DNA of 64,000 nucleotides from JACKII01 sp963807085 (GCA_963807085.1 CAWEBB010000046.1:1-64000); one strand, 5' to 3'; shown: positions 1 to 12,856, numbered from the stretch's first letter. The notes: generated from the letters alone by a model not told the origin. Translations and numbers: made by a program.

Positions 1-272
1 GCTGGCCACTGGCCTGATCCCCGTTCGCTCGTCACTACTGGGGAAGTCTCTGTTTATGTCCTTTCCTCCAGGTACTGAGATATTTCAATTCCCTGGGTTC
101 GCTTCTCTATCCTATAAATTCAGATAGAGATGACCTTACGGCCGGGTTTCCCCATTCGGATATCCACGGATCAAAGCCTGCTCGCGGCTCCCCGTGGCTT
201 TTCGCAGCGTGCCACGTCCTTCATCGCCTCTTGGCGCCAAGGCATCCACCAAATGCCCTTCTCACGCTTGAG
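1..272 (-). rRNA. rrl: 23S ribosomal RNA, 5' part (cut by window edge)
   Basis: Read on the minus strand, the segment begins near 272 and carries the conserved 23S 5' domain, including the stretch GGTGGATGCCTTGG close to the start. It is transcribed leftward and runs out of the window, so only about 270 bases are present. It is the last gene seen of the 16S–Ile–Ala–23S operon. The exact mature 5' end is estimated from similarity to the E. coli start, which differs slightly in sequence. Confidence 0.93.
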
Positions 273-300
273 TTTTCTCGCCCTCGAAGCTGGAGGAAGC

Positions 301-352
301 AGATGTCAGATGACAAATGTCGGATGACAAATCTCAGATGACAAACAAACCA
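301..352. repeat. Tandem 14-15 bp repeats, half copy of the spacer palindrome family
   Basis: Three consecutive copies of a unit close to TGTCAGATGACAAA lie between 304 and 345, followed by ACAAACAAACC. The last part matches the left half of the palindromes at 814-906 and 993-1087, but no right arm is visible here. It sits about 30 bases upstream of the 23S 5' end in the transcript. I see it as a degenerate half copy of the same repeat family. Confidence 0.75.
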
Positions 353-544
353 CTCCGGAATGCGCCTCGAGGTTACTCAACGAAGACAGTTACTATCGCG
401 CCGCCGGTTTCTCTTTCGAGCGTTCCTCTCCCGAAGTTTCCCTCGGGATCGGGCCAAGCCGGCGGCACGCAAAATGCGTCAGAAGGCGATCAATACCAAC
501 CATGCCATCAGGCACGATCGGTCGATCGCTTGACCTCATCTCTT

Positions 545-559
545 CACTTGTCCAAGAAC
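545..559 (-). promoter_or_regulatory. boxA-like antitermination motif before 23S
   Basis: On the minus strand the sequence reads GTTCTTGGACAAGTG, close to the rRNA boxA element (TGCTCTTTGACA type) bound by the NusB/S10 antitermination complex. A sister motif is in the 16S leader at 3013-3027. Assignment is by motif likeness and position only. Confidence 0.5.
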
Positions 560-733
560 GACACACGAACCTGGGTTCAGTTGCCAGACGGCCCGCAGAC
601 ATCTCTGCCCTGCCGCCTCGCAGCTCAACCCCGCTTCTCAAGCCCAAAGGGCTCTTGCCTGCTTCATGCGTATGGAACGTTCCTGCCCCCCTCCAACCAA
701 CCGGTTGGTGCAGGCGCCCTGCTGGAGGCGGCC

Positions 734-809
734 TGGTGGAGGCGGACGGGATCGAACCGACGACCTACGGCTTGCAAAGCCGTCGCTCTCCCAACTGAGC
801 TACGCCCCC
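734..809 (-). tRNA. alaT: tRNA-Ala (anticodon UGC)
   Basis: A 76-base cloverleaf on the minus strand with encoded CCA. The acceptor arms GGGGGCG and CGCCTCC pair through one G-U, the anticodon loop is TTTGCAA, and the T-loop is TTCGATC. The U-U opposition in the T stem is common in alphaproteobacterial spacer tRNA-Ala. It is the second spacer tRNA of the rRNA operon and starts only four bases after the palindrome at 814-906. Confidence 0.97.
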
Positions 810-813
810 AAGG

Positions 814-906
814 CAGGTGTCGGGTGACAGTTGTCAGGTGACAAACAAACCAAAAACAGGCGAGCGCCCGTTCGTTTGACACCTGTCGCCTGACAACTGT
901 CACCTG
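814..906. repeat. 93-bp palindromic repeat filling the tRNA-Ile/tRNA-Ala gap
   Basis: An imperfect inverted repeat with arms of about 33 bases (814-846 and 874-906), each carrying GGTGACAGTTGTCAGG-type units. The inner part 842-880 is repeated with one mismatch at 1022-1060. The element takes up the entire spacer between tRNA-Ala and tRNA-Ile, leaving three to four bases on each side. In RNA it would fold as a long hairpin, which could act in tRNA excision, or it may be a REP-like repeat. Confidence 0.85.
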
Positions 907-909
907 ATT

Positions 910-987
<78 letters not shown>

Positions 988-992
988 GTAAC

Positions 993-1087
993 GCAGATGA
1001 CAGTTGTCAGGTGACAGATGTCAAACAAACCAAAAACAGGCGAGCGCCCGGTCGTTTGACATCTGTCACCTGACTATCGTCATCTGC
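993..1087. repeat. 95-bp palindromic repeat upstream of tRNA-Ile
   Basis: Inverted repeat with 34-base arms (993-1026 and 1054-1087) that differ at three positions. Each arm holds GTCAGGTGACAGATGTCAAAC-like sequence. The core 1022-1060 matches 842-880 with one mismatch, offset by exactly 180 bases. It lies five bases from the tRNA-Ile 5' end in the transcript, so tRNA-Ile is bracketed by two copies of one palindrome. Confidence 0.87.
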
Positions 1088-1221
1088 TCCAGGAAGGGAT
1101 ACGCCGGCGGCGGCGCCAGGGTTTGGAAATGCTCCGCCAGGCATTGCAGCCAAGCGGGCTTGTTGTGGATGATCGCCGAGGATCTCCGGGAATGCTCCCG
1201 GCTCCATGCCAGCAACCAACT

Positions 1222-2735
<1,514 letters not shown>

Positions 2736-3012
2736 AGACGATAACATCGAACCCTAACGCGAACGTTAAAATCCAATGCTCTTCCCAACTGACAAAAGCC
2801 GACCCCGCACAAAATCGGAGCGTTCCTAGCCAAAAGCCCTAACCGCCGACGCTCGCGCGCCGGCAATCCATGACTTAAGGCAGGTCCTATAGGTCGTAGC
2901 ACCGGAAGACCCGGTGCCACAGAACACAACGGAACGGCTCCAACTCGCACGGGATAAACCTCAGTCCATCCCGGCACCGCCGCCCGCGTATCCCTTCCAT
3001 ACGCATAAAACA

Positions 3013-3027
3013 AATTGTCAAAGAACG
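3013..3027 (-). promoter_or_regulatory. boxA antitermination motif in 16S leader
   Basis: The minus strand reads GTTCTTTGACAATTT, a near-standard alphaproteobacterial boxA. It lies about 280 bases upstream of the 16S 5' end and downstream of the promoter at 3087-3116, the usual place for rRNA antitermination. Confidence 0.7.
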
Positions 3028-3086
3028 AAACGGCCGCCAGCGGCGACCGATGCATCCGGCAGCCGGGGCCGCCGCGATGGAGGCGC

Positions 3087-3116
3087 CTTATATGCCCCCG
3101 CCCATTCGGGTGTCAA
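3087..3116 (-). promoter_or_regulatory. rRNA operon promoter (sigma-70 type)
   Basis: On the minus strand TTGACA (3111-3116) is followed after 18 bases by TATAAG (3087-3092). The -35 is a perfect match and the -10 matches five of six. An AT-rich stretch directly upstream (3117-3140) resembles an UP element. Position ahead of boxA and 16S fits the main rrn promoter. Confidence 0.8.
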
Positions 3117-3399
3117 GCATCCGATTCCAGAAAAAATCGCTTTTCGCTTTTTTTCCGATCGGCGCCTGTGCCAACGCGATTCACCATGGCCGAAGCCGCC
3201 AAAAAAAAAGCGCCGGTCCCCTAAACCGCCGGCCCCAGGAAAAGCGGCGCAGCTTCCGCGCGCCTGGTTGACAAGGGGTGAATTGGCGCTGCATTAGGTT
3301 AATGATTATACAAGTGATGGGCCAGCGCATCCCCGCGCCAAGGTCTACGTCCATAACCAATGGGGTTCCGCCCCAGTCAGAAAATGCGGGACATGCACA

Positions 3400-4755
3400 G
3401 TGGGTCGAAGGGTACGGTATCATCTGCTGAATCGGCGTCATGGGCGCCTTCTCGGCACCAAACCCGGCAAAATCAGAAACTTCTTTCTCACAACGGCTAT
3501 CGGCGTCGCATTCTGCCTGCCCACCGCCGCGGCCGCGGCGAAGACCGTGTTTCCGGCAGGCGCCGTACCGTGGAACTCCGGTACGATCGCCGAATTGATC
3601 CGGGGACCTGGCGAGCCGACGGCGCTGGCGGCGCCTGTCGAGCGGGTGTTGGTCCTGGAAAAAGGGGACACTATTTCCTCAGTGTTGGCCAAGGCCGGTG
3701 TAGTCCATTCCGACGCGCTCTCCGCCATTTCCGTTCTGCGGCCGCTGTTCGATCCGACCCGTCTGCAGATCGGCCAGGAAATCGCGCTGACCCTAGCTCC
3801 GGCCGGCGATCGGACGGTCCTGGTGGGTCTGGAGATCGAATCGCGCTTCGACCGCTTTGCGGGCGTCACTCGTTATCCGGATGGCTCGTACCGGGCCTAT
3901 GAGCAGATAAAGCAATGGAACAAATTGGCGTTCCATACCAGCGGCAAGGTCACCACCAGCATTTTTTCCGATGGCGTCCACAGCGGTGCGCCGCCGGCGG
4001 TAATGGCGAATTTCCTGCGGTTGTTCTCTTTTGACGTGGATTTTCAGCGAGACATTCAACCGAACGATGGATTCGAGACGGTATTCGAGCGCTACCAGGA
4101 CCGGAACGGCAAGCTGGTGCATACGGGCGAGTTACTGTTCGCCGGCCTGAACCTCCAGGGCAAAGAGCACGAGATCTTCCGCTTCGGCGGAGAGTTCGGT
4201 GACGGCCAGTACTATGACCGGACAGGCAATAGCCTGGAACGGGCCCTGCTGCGCACGCCGATAGACGGCGCACGTTTGACTTCGGGTTTTGGCAAGCGCC
4301 GCGATCCGATTCGCGGTTACCAGCGCAGCCATGGCGGCATCGATTTTGCCGCACCGACCGGCACGCCGATCCGTGCCGCCGGCGACGGCGTGCTGACATT
4401 CATCGGACGCCAACGCGGCTACGGTCGCTTCATTACCGTGCGTCACAACGATGAATACACCACCGCCTATGCCCATATGAGCGGCTTTGCCCGGGGCATG
4501 AGCCAGGGCAAGCGCGTGAAGCAGGGTCAGATCATCGCCTATGTCGGCACCAGCGGCCGCTCGACCGGCCCCCATCTGCATTATGAGGTCCGGCTGAGAG
4601 GGAAGCGGGTCAATCCGATGAGCCTACGCTTGCCCAGTGGCAAAAAACTCGAGGGCGACGACCTGCTGCATTTCCAGGAGCAGGTAGCCGCCATTGAGGC
4701 CTTCCGCCGGGGCGCGGGCGGAGCACTGGCGGACGCCAGCGCCGTTCGTTTTTAG
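3400..4755 (+). CDS. M23 family metallopeptidase (peptidoglycan endopeptidase)
   Basis: A 451-residue secreted or inner-membrane-anchored zinc peptidase that probably cuts peptide cross-links in peptidoglycan. The start is a GTG, since no ATG precedes the hydrophobic signal segment (about residues 25-47, FFLTTAIGVAFCLP). A LysM/OapA-like stretch follows around residues 85-125 (GDTISSVLAKAGV…QIGQEIAL). The C-terminal M23 domain has both zinc motifs intact: HGGIDFAAP (H and D ligands) and GPHLHYEVR (HxH). It is monocistronic, divergent from the rRNA operon and convergent with clpB, with a hairpin after its stop. The exact bond cleaved cannot be told. Confidence 0.9.
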   Translation: MGRRVRYHLLNRRHGRLLGTKPGKIRNFFLTTAIGVAFCLPTAAAAAKTVFPAGAVPWNSGTIAELIRGPGEPTALAAPVERVLVLEKGDTISSVLAKAGVVHSDALSAISVLRPLFDPTRLQIGQEIALTLAPAGDRTVLVGLEIESRFDRFAGVTRYPDGSYRAYEQIKQWNKLAFHTSGKVTTSIFSDGVHSGAPPAVMANFLRLFSFDVDFQRDIQPNDGFETVFERYQDRNGKLVHTGELLFAGLNLQGKEHEIFRFGGEFGDGQYYDRTGNSLERALLRTPIDGARLTSGFGKRRDPIRGYQRSHGGIDFAAPTGTPIRAAGDGVLTFIGRQRGYGRFITVRHNDEYTTAYAHMSGFARGMSQGKRVKQGQIIAYVGTSGRSTGPHLHYEVRLRGKRVNPMSLRLPSGKKLEGDDLLHFQEQVAAIEAFRRGAGGALADASAVRF

Positions 4756-4756
4756 C

Positions 4757-4787
4757 GGTGCTGGCAGATGCCAGCACCGGGCGGTTT
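4757..4787 (+). terminator. Hairpin terminator after M23 peptidase
   Basis: A perfect ten-base-pair stem, GGTGCTGGCA at 4757-4766 and its complement at 4769-4778, with a two-base loop. TTTT follows five bases later on the plus strand. It lies between two convergent genes and may serve both, although no T run follows on the minus strand. Confidence 0.6.
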
Positions 4788-4801
4788 TAAGCTCGCAAGC
4801 G

Positions 4802-7411
<2,610 letters not shown>

Positions 7412-7485
7412 GATAAAGATTTCCCCTGTTGGTAGGCGGAAGCCAGTTTACAGACCCTTCGCTTGAAGCAATCTGCTCCACTCCG

Positions 7486-7513
7486 ATATGGTGTTGCACA
7501 ACAGCAACACAAG
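7486..7513 (-). promoter_or_regulatory. Sigma-32 (heat-shock) promoter of clpB
   Basis: On the minus strand CTTG (7510-7513) and CACCATAT (7486-7493) are spaced as in sigma-32 promoters (CTTGnnn, 13 bases, CCCCATnT; seven of eight -10 bases match). The hslVU promoter at 59922-59949 has the same spacing. The function of the downstream gene supports the call. Confidence 0.7.
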
Positions 7514-7632
7514 AACTTTTGCGCTACAATTGCCCGGGCGAATCGCTGCCTTTAGTTTTATGATTTGGGGTGCAGGAAGACCGCATCAAGCCCATTGGGT
7601 TCGGGCTCAGAATCGGTACACTTCCGGGCACC

Positions 7633-8100
7633 ATGATGACCCTGACCGAAATCTTTCTGGCCGACGATGCGGCGACCCGGCGGCTGGGCGCTCGGCTTGC
7701 GGAGTTTCTGCGCGCAGGCGACGTTCTGGCCTTGGCGGGCGACCTCGGCGCTGGCAAGACGACGCTCGCGCGAGGCCTGATCCAGGCGCTGCTGGGCCGC
7801 GATGAGCCGGTGCCGAGCCCGACCTTCACCATGGTACAATCCTACCGAAGCGAGCACACGGGTTTGACCGTCGCGCACTTCGACCTGTACCGCCTGTCAC
7901 ATCCGAACGAAATGATCGAGTTGGGATGGGACGATGCGCTCGCCGAAGGCCTGTCGCTGGTCGAATGGCCGGAACGGGCCGCAGAGGCCTTGCCCGAATC
8001 GGCGCTTTGGCTCGAACTGACCGAATGCGGAACGGGCCGGAAGGCCCGGCTGAGCGGCGACGGGGCGTGGCGGGTACGGCTGAAGGATTGGACAGGCTGA
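7633..8100 (+). CDS. tsaE: tRNA threonylcarbamoyladenosine biosynthesis ATPase TsaE
   Basis: A 155-residue cytoplasmic P-loop protein needed with TsaB/TsaD for the t6A modification at position 37 of ANN-decoding tRNAs. It shows Walker A GDLGAGKTTLARG, the switch stretch PSPTFTMVQSY, HFDLYRL, and the family's late VEWPERA motif. I start at ATG 7633 (MMTLTEIF) because the frame upstream shows no family similarity; 7636 is equally possible. The stop overlaps the next ATG by one base (TGATG), so it is the first gene of a tsaE–amgK/murU–addB–addA operon, as in many alphaproteobacteria. Confidence 0.95.
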   Translation: MMTLTEIFLADDAATRRLGARLAEFLRAGDVLALAGDLGAGKTTLARGLIQALLGRDEPVPSPTFTMVQSYRSEHTGLTVAHFDLYRLSHPNEMIELGWDDALAEGLSLVEWPERAAEALPESALWLELTECGTGRKARLSGDGAWRVRLKDWTG

Positions 8101-9860
8101 TGGACAGGGACAGGCAGATGGCGGCGTTTCTGGCCGCGAACGGCTATGGCAATGCCCGACGCGACCCGCTGCCGGTCGACTGCTCGTTCCGCAGTTATGT
8201 CCGCCTGCACGGCGGCCCGCAGCCGGCGCTGCTGATGAACGCGCCGCCGGGCCTGGAGCCAATCGAGCCGTTTGTCACCATCGCGGGGCATCTGCGCACG
8301 CTTGGCCTCTCCGCCCCGGAAGTGATGGCCGTCGATCTCGCCCGCGGCTTCGCCCTGATCGAAGATTTCGGCGACGCGACCTATACGCGTTGCCTGGATG
8401 CGGGCGCCGGTCCGGCCGCGCTGTACGAGCGCGCCATCGACACGCTGGCTGCGCTGCAGGCGCACCCGAACGCACTCGCCGTGACCGTGCCCGCCTACGA
8501 CCTGGAAAAGCTGATGGCGGAGGCAGGCTTGTTCCTAGACTGGTACTGGCCCGCCATTCACGGCAGCCCACCATCGGCCGAGGCCGGGCGCGAGTATGGC
8601 GCTCTCCTGCGCGACATGCTCCGGCCGATCGCCGACGGCCCGCGCGTGCTGGTGCTGCGCGACTTTCATGTGGACAATTTGATGATGCTGGATGGCCGCA
8701 GCGGGCTCGCTGCCTGTGGCCTGCTCGACTTTCAGGACGCGGTGACAGGCCACCCGGCCTATGATCTGGTCTCGCTGTTACAGGACGCGCGCCGCGACCT
8801 GGACCCGGAGCTGGCGGCGGCGATGCGTGCACGTTATGCGGCCGCGCTACCCGGCATGGCCGACGACAGCGCCTACTATATACTTGGCGCGCAACGGCAC
8901 CTGAAGGTGTTCGGCATTTTTACCCGCCAGTCCCGCCGCGACGGCAAGCATCGTTATCTGGGCCATATCGCGCGTCTGTGGCGCCTGACGGCGCAATGCA
9001 TCGCGGCGGAGCCGACGCTGGCGCCGCTCGGCCAGTGGCTCGACCATTATTGGCCCGCCGAGACCCGCAATCGTGCCGTCCTTGCCGGCGGCCGTGCCAT
9101 GACGTGTGCCAATACGTATGCGATCACGAGGGGGCGCATCCCGGATCGCGCCATGCTGCTGGCGGCGGGGCGCGGCAGCCGGCTCGCGACCCTGACCGCG
9201 TCGACGCCCAAGCCGTTGTTGCGCGTCGGCGGGCAGGCGTTGATCGACGTCGCCCGGGAACAACTTACCGCCATCGGCGTGCGCGAGGTGGTGGTGAATG
9301 TCCATCACCTGGGCGAATTGGTTCAAGACCATGTGCAGCGTTGGTCCGCGCCGCGCGTCACCGTCTCACGGGAGGACGTATTGCTGGATACGGGCGGCGG
9401 CGTGCGCCAGGCGCTGCGCTGGCTGGGCATCAATGCGTTCTATGTACTGAACAGTGACCTGGTCTGGCTCGGCGCACCGGGGCATGGCCTGCGCCTGCTC
9501 GCCGAGCGCTGGCACGACCGGCAGATGGACGTGCTGCTACTGCTGGTCGCGACGCGGGACGCGAACGGCTATTCCGGCCCGGGCGATTTCACCATGGACG
9601 CCGATGGCAAAGTGCAACGCCGCCGGGAGGCGACCGTGGCGCCTTTCCTGTTCACCGGCGCGCAGATCATCCATCCGCGCGCGTTTATCGGCATGCCGGA
9701 CGGCCGGTTTTCCCTGAACCGGCTTTACGACCGCGCCGCCGAGGAAGGCCGGCTGTTCGGCCTGCGCTACGACCGCACCTGGATCGACGCGGGCACGCCG
9801 GAACGCCTCTATCTGGCCGACGAGGCGATGCAAGACATCCGCCAGGGCAAGCTTTGGTGA
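8100..9860 (+). CDS. amgK: AmgK anomeric kinase and MurU uridylyltransferase in one open frame
   Basis: One uninterrupted frame of 586 residues. Residues 1 to about 330 are an aminoglycoside-phosphotransferase-fold kinase like AmgK (N-acetylmuramate/N-acetylglucosamine 1-kinase), with the catalytic region VLVLRDFHVDNLMML and LLDFQDAVTGHPAYDL. The rest is a MurU-type nucleotidyltransferase (LLAAGRGSRL, STPKPLLRVGG). The pair recycles peptidoglycan sugars to UDP-MurNAc, bypassing the fosfomycin-sensitive de novo step. These are normally two genes. An ATGA at 9099-9102 would be a natural stop/start overlap if one A of the AA at 9069-9070 were absent, giving a kinase ending in IVPSLPAAVP. The fusion may therefore be a sequence error; otherwise it is a true bifunctional protein. 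Confidence 0.85.
   Translation: MDRDRQMAAFLAANGYGNARRDPLPVDCSFRSYVRLHGGPQPALLMNAPPGLEPIEPFVTIAGHLRTLGLSAPEVMAVDLARGFALIEDFGDATYTRCLDAGAGPAALYERAIDTLAALQAHPNALAVTVPAYDLEKLMAEAGLFLDWYWPAIHGSPPSAEAGREYGALLRDMLRPIADGPRVLVLRDFHVDNLMMLDGRSGLAACGLLDFQDAVTGHPAYDLVSLLQDARRDLDPELAAAMRARYAAALPGMADDSAYYILGAQRHLKVFGIFTRQSRRDGKHRYLGHIARLWRLTAQCIAAEPTLAPLGQWLDHYWPAETRNRAVLAGGRAMTCANTYAITRGRIPDRAMLLAAGRGSRLATLTASTPKPLLRVGGQALIDVAREQLTAIGVREVVVNVHHLGELVQDHVQRWSAPRVTVSREDVLLDTGGGVRQALRWLGINAFYVLNSDLVWLGAPGHGLRLLAERWHDRQMDVLLLLVATRDANGYSGPGDFTMDADGKVQRRREATVAPFLFTGAQIIHPRAFIGMPDGRFSLNRLYDRAAEEGRLFGLRYDRTWIDAGTPERLYLADEAMQDIRQGKLW
9099..9860 (+). CDS. murU: MurU-type nucleotidyltransferase (internal start of the amgK frame)
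   Basis: If translated separately from the ATG at 9099 this gives a 253-residue N-acetylmuramate-1-phosphate uridylyltransferase. It carries the nucleotidyltransferase signature LLAAGRGSRLATLT, the substrate loop TPKPLL, LNSDLVW as the metal-binding Asp region, and a C-terminal TWIDAGTPERLYLA motif. It produces UDP-MurNAc from the AmgK product. Its stop overlaps the addB start (GTGA at 9857-9860). It is listed beside the 8100-9860 frame because it is uncertain whether the two activities are fused. Confidence 0.7.
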   Translation: MTCANTYAITRGRIPDRAMLLAAGRGSRLATLTASTPKPLLRVGGQALIDVAREQLTAIGVREVVVNVHHLGELVQDHVQRWSAPRVTVSREDVLLDTGGGVRQALRWLGINAFYVLNSDLVWLGAPGHGLRLLAERWHDRQMDVLLLLVATRDANGYSGPGDFTMDADGKVQRRREATVAPFLFTGAQIIHPRAFIGMPDGRFSLNRLYDRAAEEGRLFGLRYDRTWIDAGTPERLYLADEAMQDIRQGKLW

Positions 9861-12856
9861 GCGGAACCATGCGGGGGCTTTTTACCATTCCGGCGGGAAC
9901 GCCCTTTCTCGATGCCTTGGCTTCGGGAATTTTGAGCGCGTACGGACACGACCCAACCGTCCTGTCGTCGGCCCGCCTGTTCCTGCCGACCCGCCGCGCC
10001 TGCCAGGCGATGGCCGATGCCTTTCTGCGGGTCTCGGGCGGAATGCCCGTGCTGCTGCCGCGCCTGGAGCCGCTTGGCGATATCGACCCGGAGGACTGGC
10101 ACGAGCCCGGTGGCGCCTCGGCCGCCGCGGCCCACCTGCCGCCCGCCATCAGCCAGACGCGCCGGCAATTGTTGCTGGCGCAACTGGTTCTCAGGCGCGG
10201 AGAGACCACGCCCGACCAGGCCCTGAAACTCGCCGAAGCATTGGGCCAGTGGCTCGACCAGGTACAGATCCATGCTGTGGACCCTGCGGACCTGGCCGGG
10301 CTGGTGCCGGACGAATACGCCGCCCACTGGGCGGAAACGCTTGAGTTCCTGCGCATCGTGACCGAGTTCTGGCCGCGCATTCTGGCGGAAGAAGGCGTGA
10401 TGGATCCGGTGGAACGCCGCCGCGAAATCATCAAAAGCCAGATCGCTGGCTGGGCCGCCGCACCGCCTGAAACACCGGTGATCGCCGCGGGCTCGACCGG
10501 CAGCCTGCCCGCGACGGCGGCGCTGATGCAGGCCGTTCTGGACCTGCCGCAAGGCGCGGTCGTGTTGCCGGGACTGGATATGGGCCTGCCCGCCAAAGCT
10601 TGGCCCATCCTGCCGGAAGGGCACCCGCAACAGGGTCTTGGCAAGCTGCTCCAGTCATTGGGCCGCGCCCCGGAAAACATCGCGCTGTTTCCCGACAGCG
10701 GACAGAGAAAGCGTCAAGAGATCCCGCGCGCCGACGGCCGGGCCGCATTGCTGCGCCATGCCTTGCTGCCGGCCGACCTGAGCGAGCCCTTGGCGCCGGG
10801 CGATCCGGGATGCGCGGGCCTCGATGGCATCATCGAGATCGCAGCCCCCGGCCCGGAAGCGGAGGCCCGCATTATCGCCCTGCGTCTGCGCGAATTCCTG
10901 GAGGCGACGGCGGGAGGCGCTGCAACCGCGGCCCTGATCACGCCCGACCGCGGCCTCGCTAAGCGGGTGGCGGCCGAATTGCGGCGCTGGGAGGTGGATA
11001 TCGACGACTCCGCCGGTGAGCCTCTGGGGGAAACCGCGCCCGGCATCTTTCTGCGCCTGGTCGCGGAAGCGGCGGCGGCACGGCTGGCGCCGGTGCCGCT
11101 GCTCGGCCTGCTGAAACACCCTCTGGCTGGTGTAGACCGCGTCGCCGTCGAAGCGCTGGAGCGCATCGCCCTACGCGGCATCCGGCCTGCGCCCGGCATG
11201 GCCGGCCTGCAGGTGGCACTGGAGATAGATGGGCCAGACTCCGACAAGACCGCGAAAGCTCGCGAGGCCGCGAAGGCCCTGGCCGACCGGCTGGACGAGG
11301 CGCTGCGGCCGCTGCTGCTGATGGTCGAGCAGGATGGCTCGGCCGGCCTGGACGAATGGCTGACCGCCCATGTTCAGGCCGCCGAAGCGCTCGCCGGCGG
11401 GAAGTGTGAAAGCGGGGCGGAGCGGCTGTGGGCGGAGGAAAGCGGCGAGGCGGCGGCGACCGCGATCGACGGCCTGCTGGCCGCCGGTGCGGCCTTCCCG
11501 AACCTGCGCGCCCGCGACTACCCGGCCGTATTCGAAGAACTGATCGCCGGCCAGACCGTCCGGCCGCGCTATGGCAAGCACCCGCGCCTCTCGATCCTCG
11601 GGCCGTTGGAAGCGCGGCTGCAATGCCCGGACCTGGCCATTCTGGGCGGCATGGTCGAAGGATCGTGGCCGCCGGAGCCGGCGCGGGATCCGTGGATGGG
11701 CCGACCGATGCGCCAGGATTTCGGCCTGCCGCTGCCGGAATGGCGCATCGGCCTTGCCGCCCACGATTTCTGTCAGGCGATGGCGGCCCCCCTGGTAATG
11801 ATGACCCATGCGGAGCGGGTGGGCGGCGCACCGACGGTTCCCTCCCGCTGGTTGGCGCGGCTTGAACTGGTGGCGCGGCAGCTGAACGGCCTGACCGGCA
11901 AGGACGACCCGAACCCACTGCGCGCCAACAGCGGCGACTGGCTCGCGTGGCAGGAACTGCTGGACCAGCCGGAGCGCGGCAGCAAGCCGATTTCGCTGCC
12001 GAGGCCCACACCGCCGGCCGATAACCGCTTCACCGACCTGTCCGTTACCGCCGTGGAGCGGTGGGTGGCGGACCCCTATGGCCATTATGCCGCCGCCATT
12101 TTGAAACTGCGGGCGCTCGATCCGGTCGACCAACCCCCCGATGCGAGCGAGCGCGGCTCCCTTTTGCACGCCGCACTGCACCGGTTTATCCGCAGCCTGG
12201 GCCAAGAGGGGCCGGGCGAATGGCCGGAAAATGCCCGGGAACGCCTGGTCGCGATCGGCCGGGAGGTATTCGCTCCCTGGCTCGACCGGCCCAGCGTTCA
12301 GGCGTTCTGGTGGCCGCGCTTTCTGCGCATGGCGGACTGGTTTGTTGCCCACGAGGCAGCGCGGTGGTCGGGAATCGCCAAAACCGAAACCGAGACGAGA
12401 CTGGCCGCACCCGTCGACACCGGCCGGACGCCCATCCGTTTGTCGGCGCGCATGGATCGGATGGACCGGTTCACGGACGGGACTTATACGATCATCGACT
12501 ACAAGAGCGGCGCGCTGCCGGCAGCCGCCCGCCTGGCTGAAGGTTGGCCGCCGCAACTGCCGCTGGAAGCCGCCATGGTCCGGCGCGCGCACGACGGCCG
12601 GGTTGCCAGCATCGAAGCCTGGGCAGTCGGCGGCCGCAGCGAAGGGGGCGAAGGCGGCCAGGCGAAAAAGCTTTCCGGCAAGGTTAGCGCCACCGACGCG
12701 GGCGAGGCCGCCTGGAAGGGCCTGCACCGCCTGCTGGCTCAGTTCGCCGATCCCGCCATGCCGTACCTGGCCGAACCTCGGGCGTTCGTCGCACCACGCT
12801 ACAGCGACTATCGGCATCTGGCCCGAATCGACCGGGAGGGCGGCGGCGATGAGTGA
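9857..12856 (+). CDS. addB: Double-strand break repair protein AddB
   Basis: About 999 residues, alphaproteobacterial AddB type. With AddA it forms the helicase-nuclease that resects DNA ends for RecA loading, the counterpart of RecBCD. The N-terminal part is a helicase-like domain used in Chi recognition. The C-terminal PD-(D/E)XK nuclease domain shows ERGSLLHAALHRFI and the core IIDYKSGALP. I prefer the GTG at 9857, which overlaps the previous stop; ATG 9869 is an alternative. It overlaps addA by eight bases, indicating translational coupling. Confidence 0.95.
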   Translation: MSGTMRGLFTIPAGTPFLDALASGILSAYGHDPTVLSSARLFLPTRRACQAMADAFLRVSGGMPVLLPRLEPLGDIDPEDWHEPGGASAAAAHLPPAISQTRRQLLLAQLVLRRGETTPDQALKLAEALGQWLDQVQIHAVDPADLAGLVPDEYAAHWAETLEFLRIVTEFWPRILAEEGVMDPVERRREIIKSQIAGWAAAPPETPVIAAGSTGSLPATAALMQAVLDLPQGAVVLPGLDMGLPAKAWPILPEGHPQQGLGKLLQSLGRAPENIALFPDSGQRKRQEIPRADGRAALLRHALLPADLSEPLAPGDPGCAGLDGIIEIAAPGPEAEARIIALRLREFLEATAGGAATAALITPDRGLAKRVAAELRRWEVDIDDSAGEPLGETAPGIFLRLVAEAAAARLAPVPLLGLLKHPLAGVDRVAVEALERIALRGIRPAPGMAGLQVALEIDGPDSDKTAKAREAAKALADRLDEALRPLLLMVEQDGSAGLDEWLTAHVQAAEALAGGKCESGAERLWAEESGEAAATAIDGLLAAGAAFPNLRARDYPAVFEELIAGQTVRPRYGKHPRLSILGPLEARLQCPDLAILGGMVEGSWPPEPARDPWMGRPMRQDFGLPLPEWRIGLAAHDFCQAMAAPLVMMTHAERVGGAPTVPSRWLARLELVARQLNGLTGKDDPNPLRANSGDWLAWQELLDQPERGSKPISLPRPTPPADNRFTDLSVTAVERWVADPYGHYAAAILKLRALDPVDQPPDASERGSLLHAALHRFIRSLGQEGPGEWPENARERLVAIGREVFAPWLDRPSVQAFWWPRFLRMADWFVAHEAARWSGIAKTETETRLAAPVDTGRTPIRLSARMDRMDRFTDGTYTIIDYKSGALPAAARLAEGWPPQLPLEAAMVRRAHDGRVASIEAWAVGGRSEGGEGGQAKKLSGKVSATDAGEAAWKGLHRLLAQFADPAMPYLAEPRAFVAPRYSDYRHLARIDREGGGDE

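Larger units (their letters stand above)
273..733. other. Internal transcribed spacer between tRNA-Ala and 23S
   Basis: A 461-base spacer with no protein gene. It holds a run of short direct repeats next to the 23S start (301-352) and a boxA-like antitermination motif (545-559). The middle part (about 440-545) looks like the conserved alphaproteobacterial spacer preceding 23S. Short open frames here overlap RNA sequence and are not credible genes. Confidence 0.8.
2736..3399. other. rRNA leader and divergent intergenic region
   Basis: 664 bases without a protein gene. The left part is the 16S leader (minus strand), with boxA at 3013-3027 and a strong promoter at 3087-3116. Beyond it, 3117-3140 is AT-rich (an UP-element-like stretch), followed by several A and T runs. 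On the plus strand a TTGACA at 3268-3273 could be the -35 of the M23 peptidase promoter, but I see no convincing -10 at the right distance. Confidence 0.7.

Noticed and set aside
734..809. U-U mismatch in the tRNA-Ala T stem as a defect
   Set aside because: The same GTCGG/CCGTC stem occurs in spacer tRNA-Ala genes of other alphaproteobacteria.
12141..12848. Upstream extension of addA inside addB
   Set aside because: The frame is open but encodes Arg/Pro-rich sequence unlike AddA; ATG 12849 begins at the family start.
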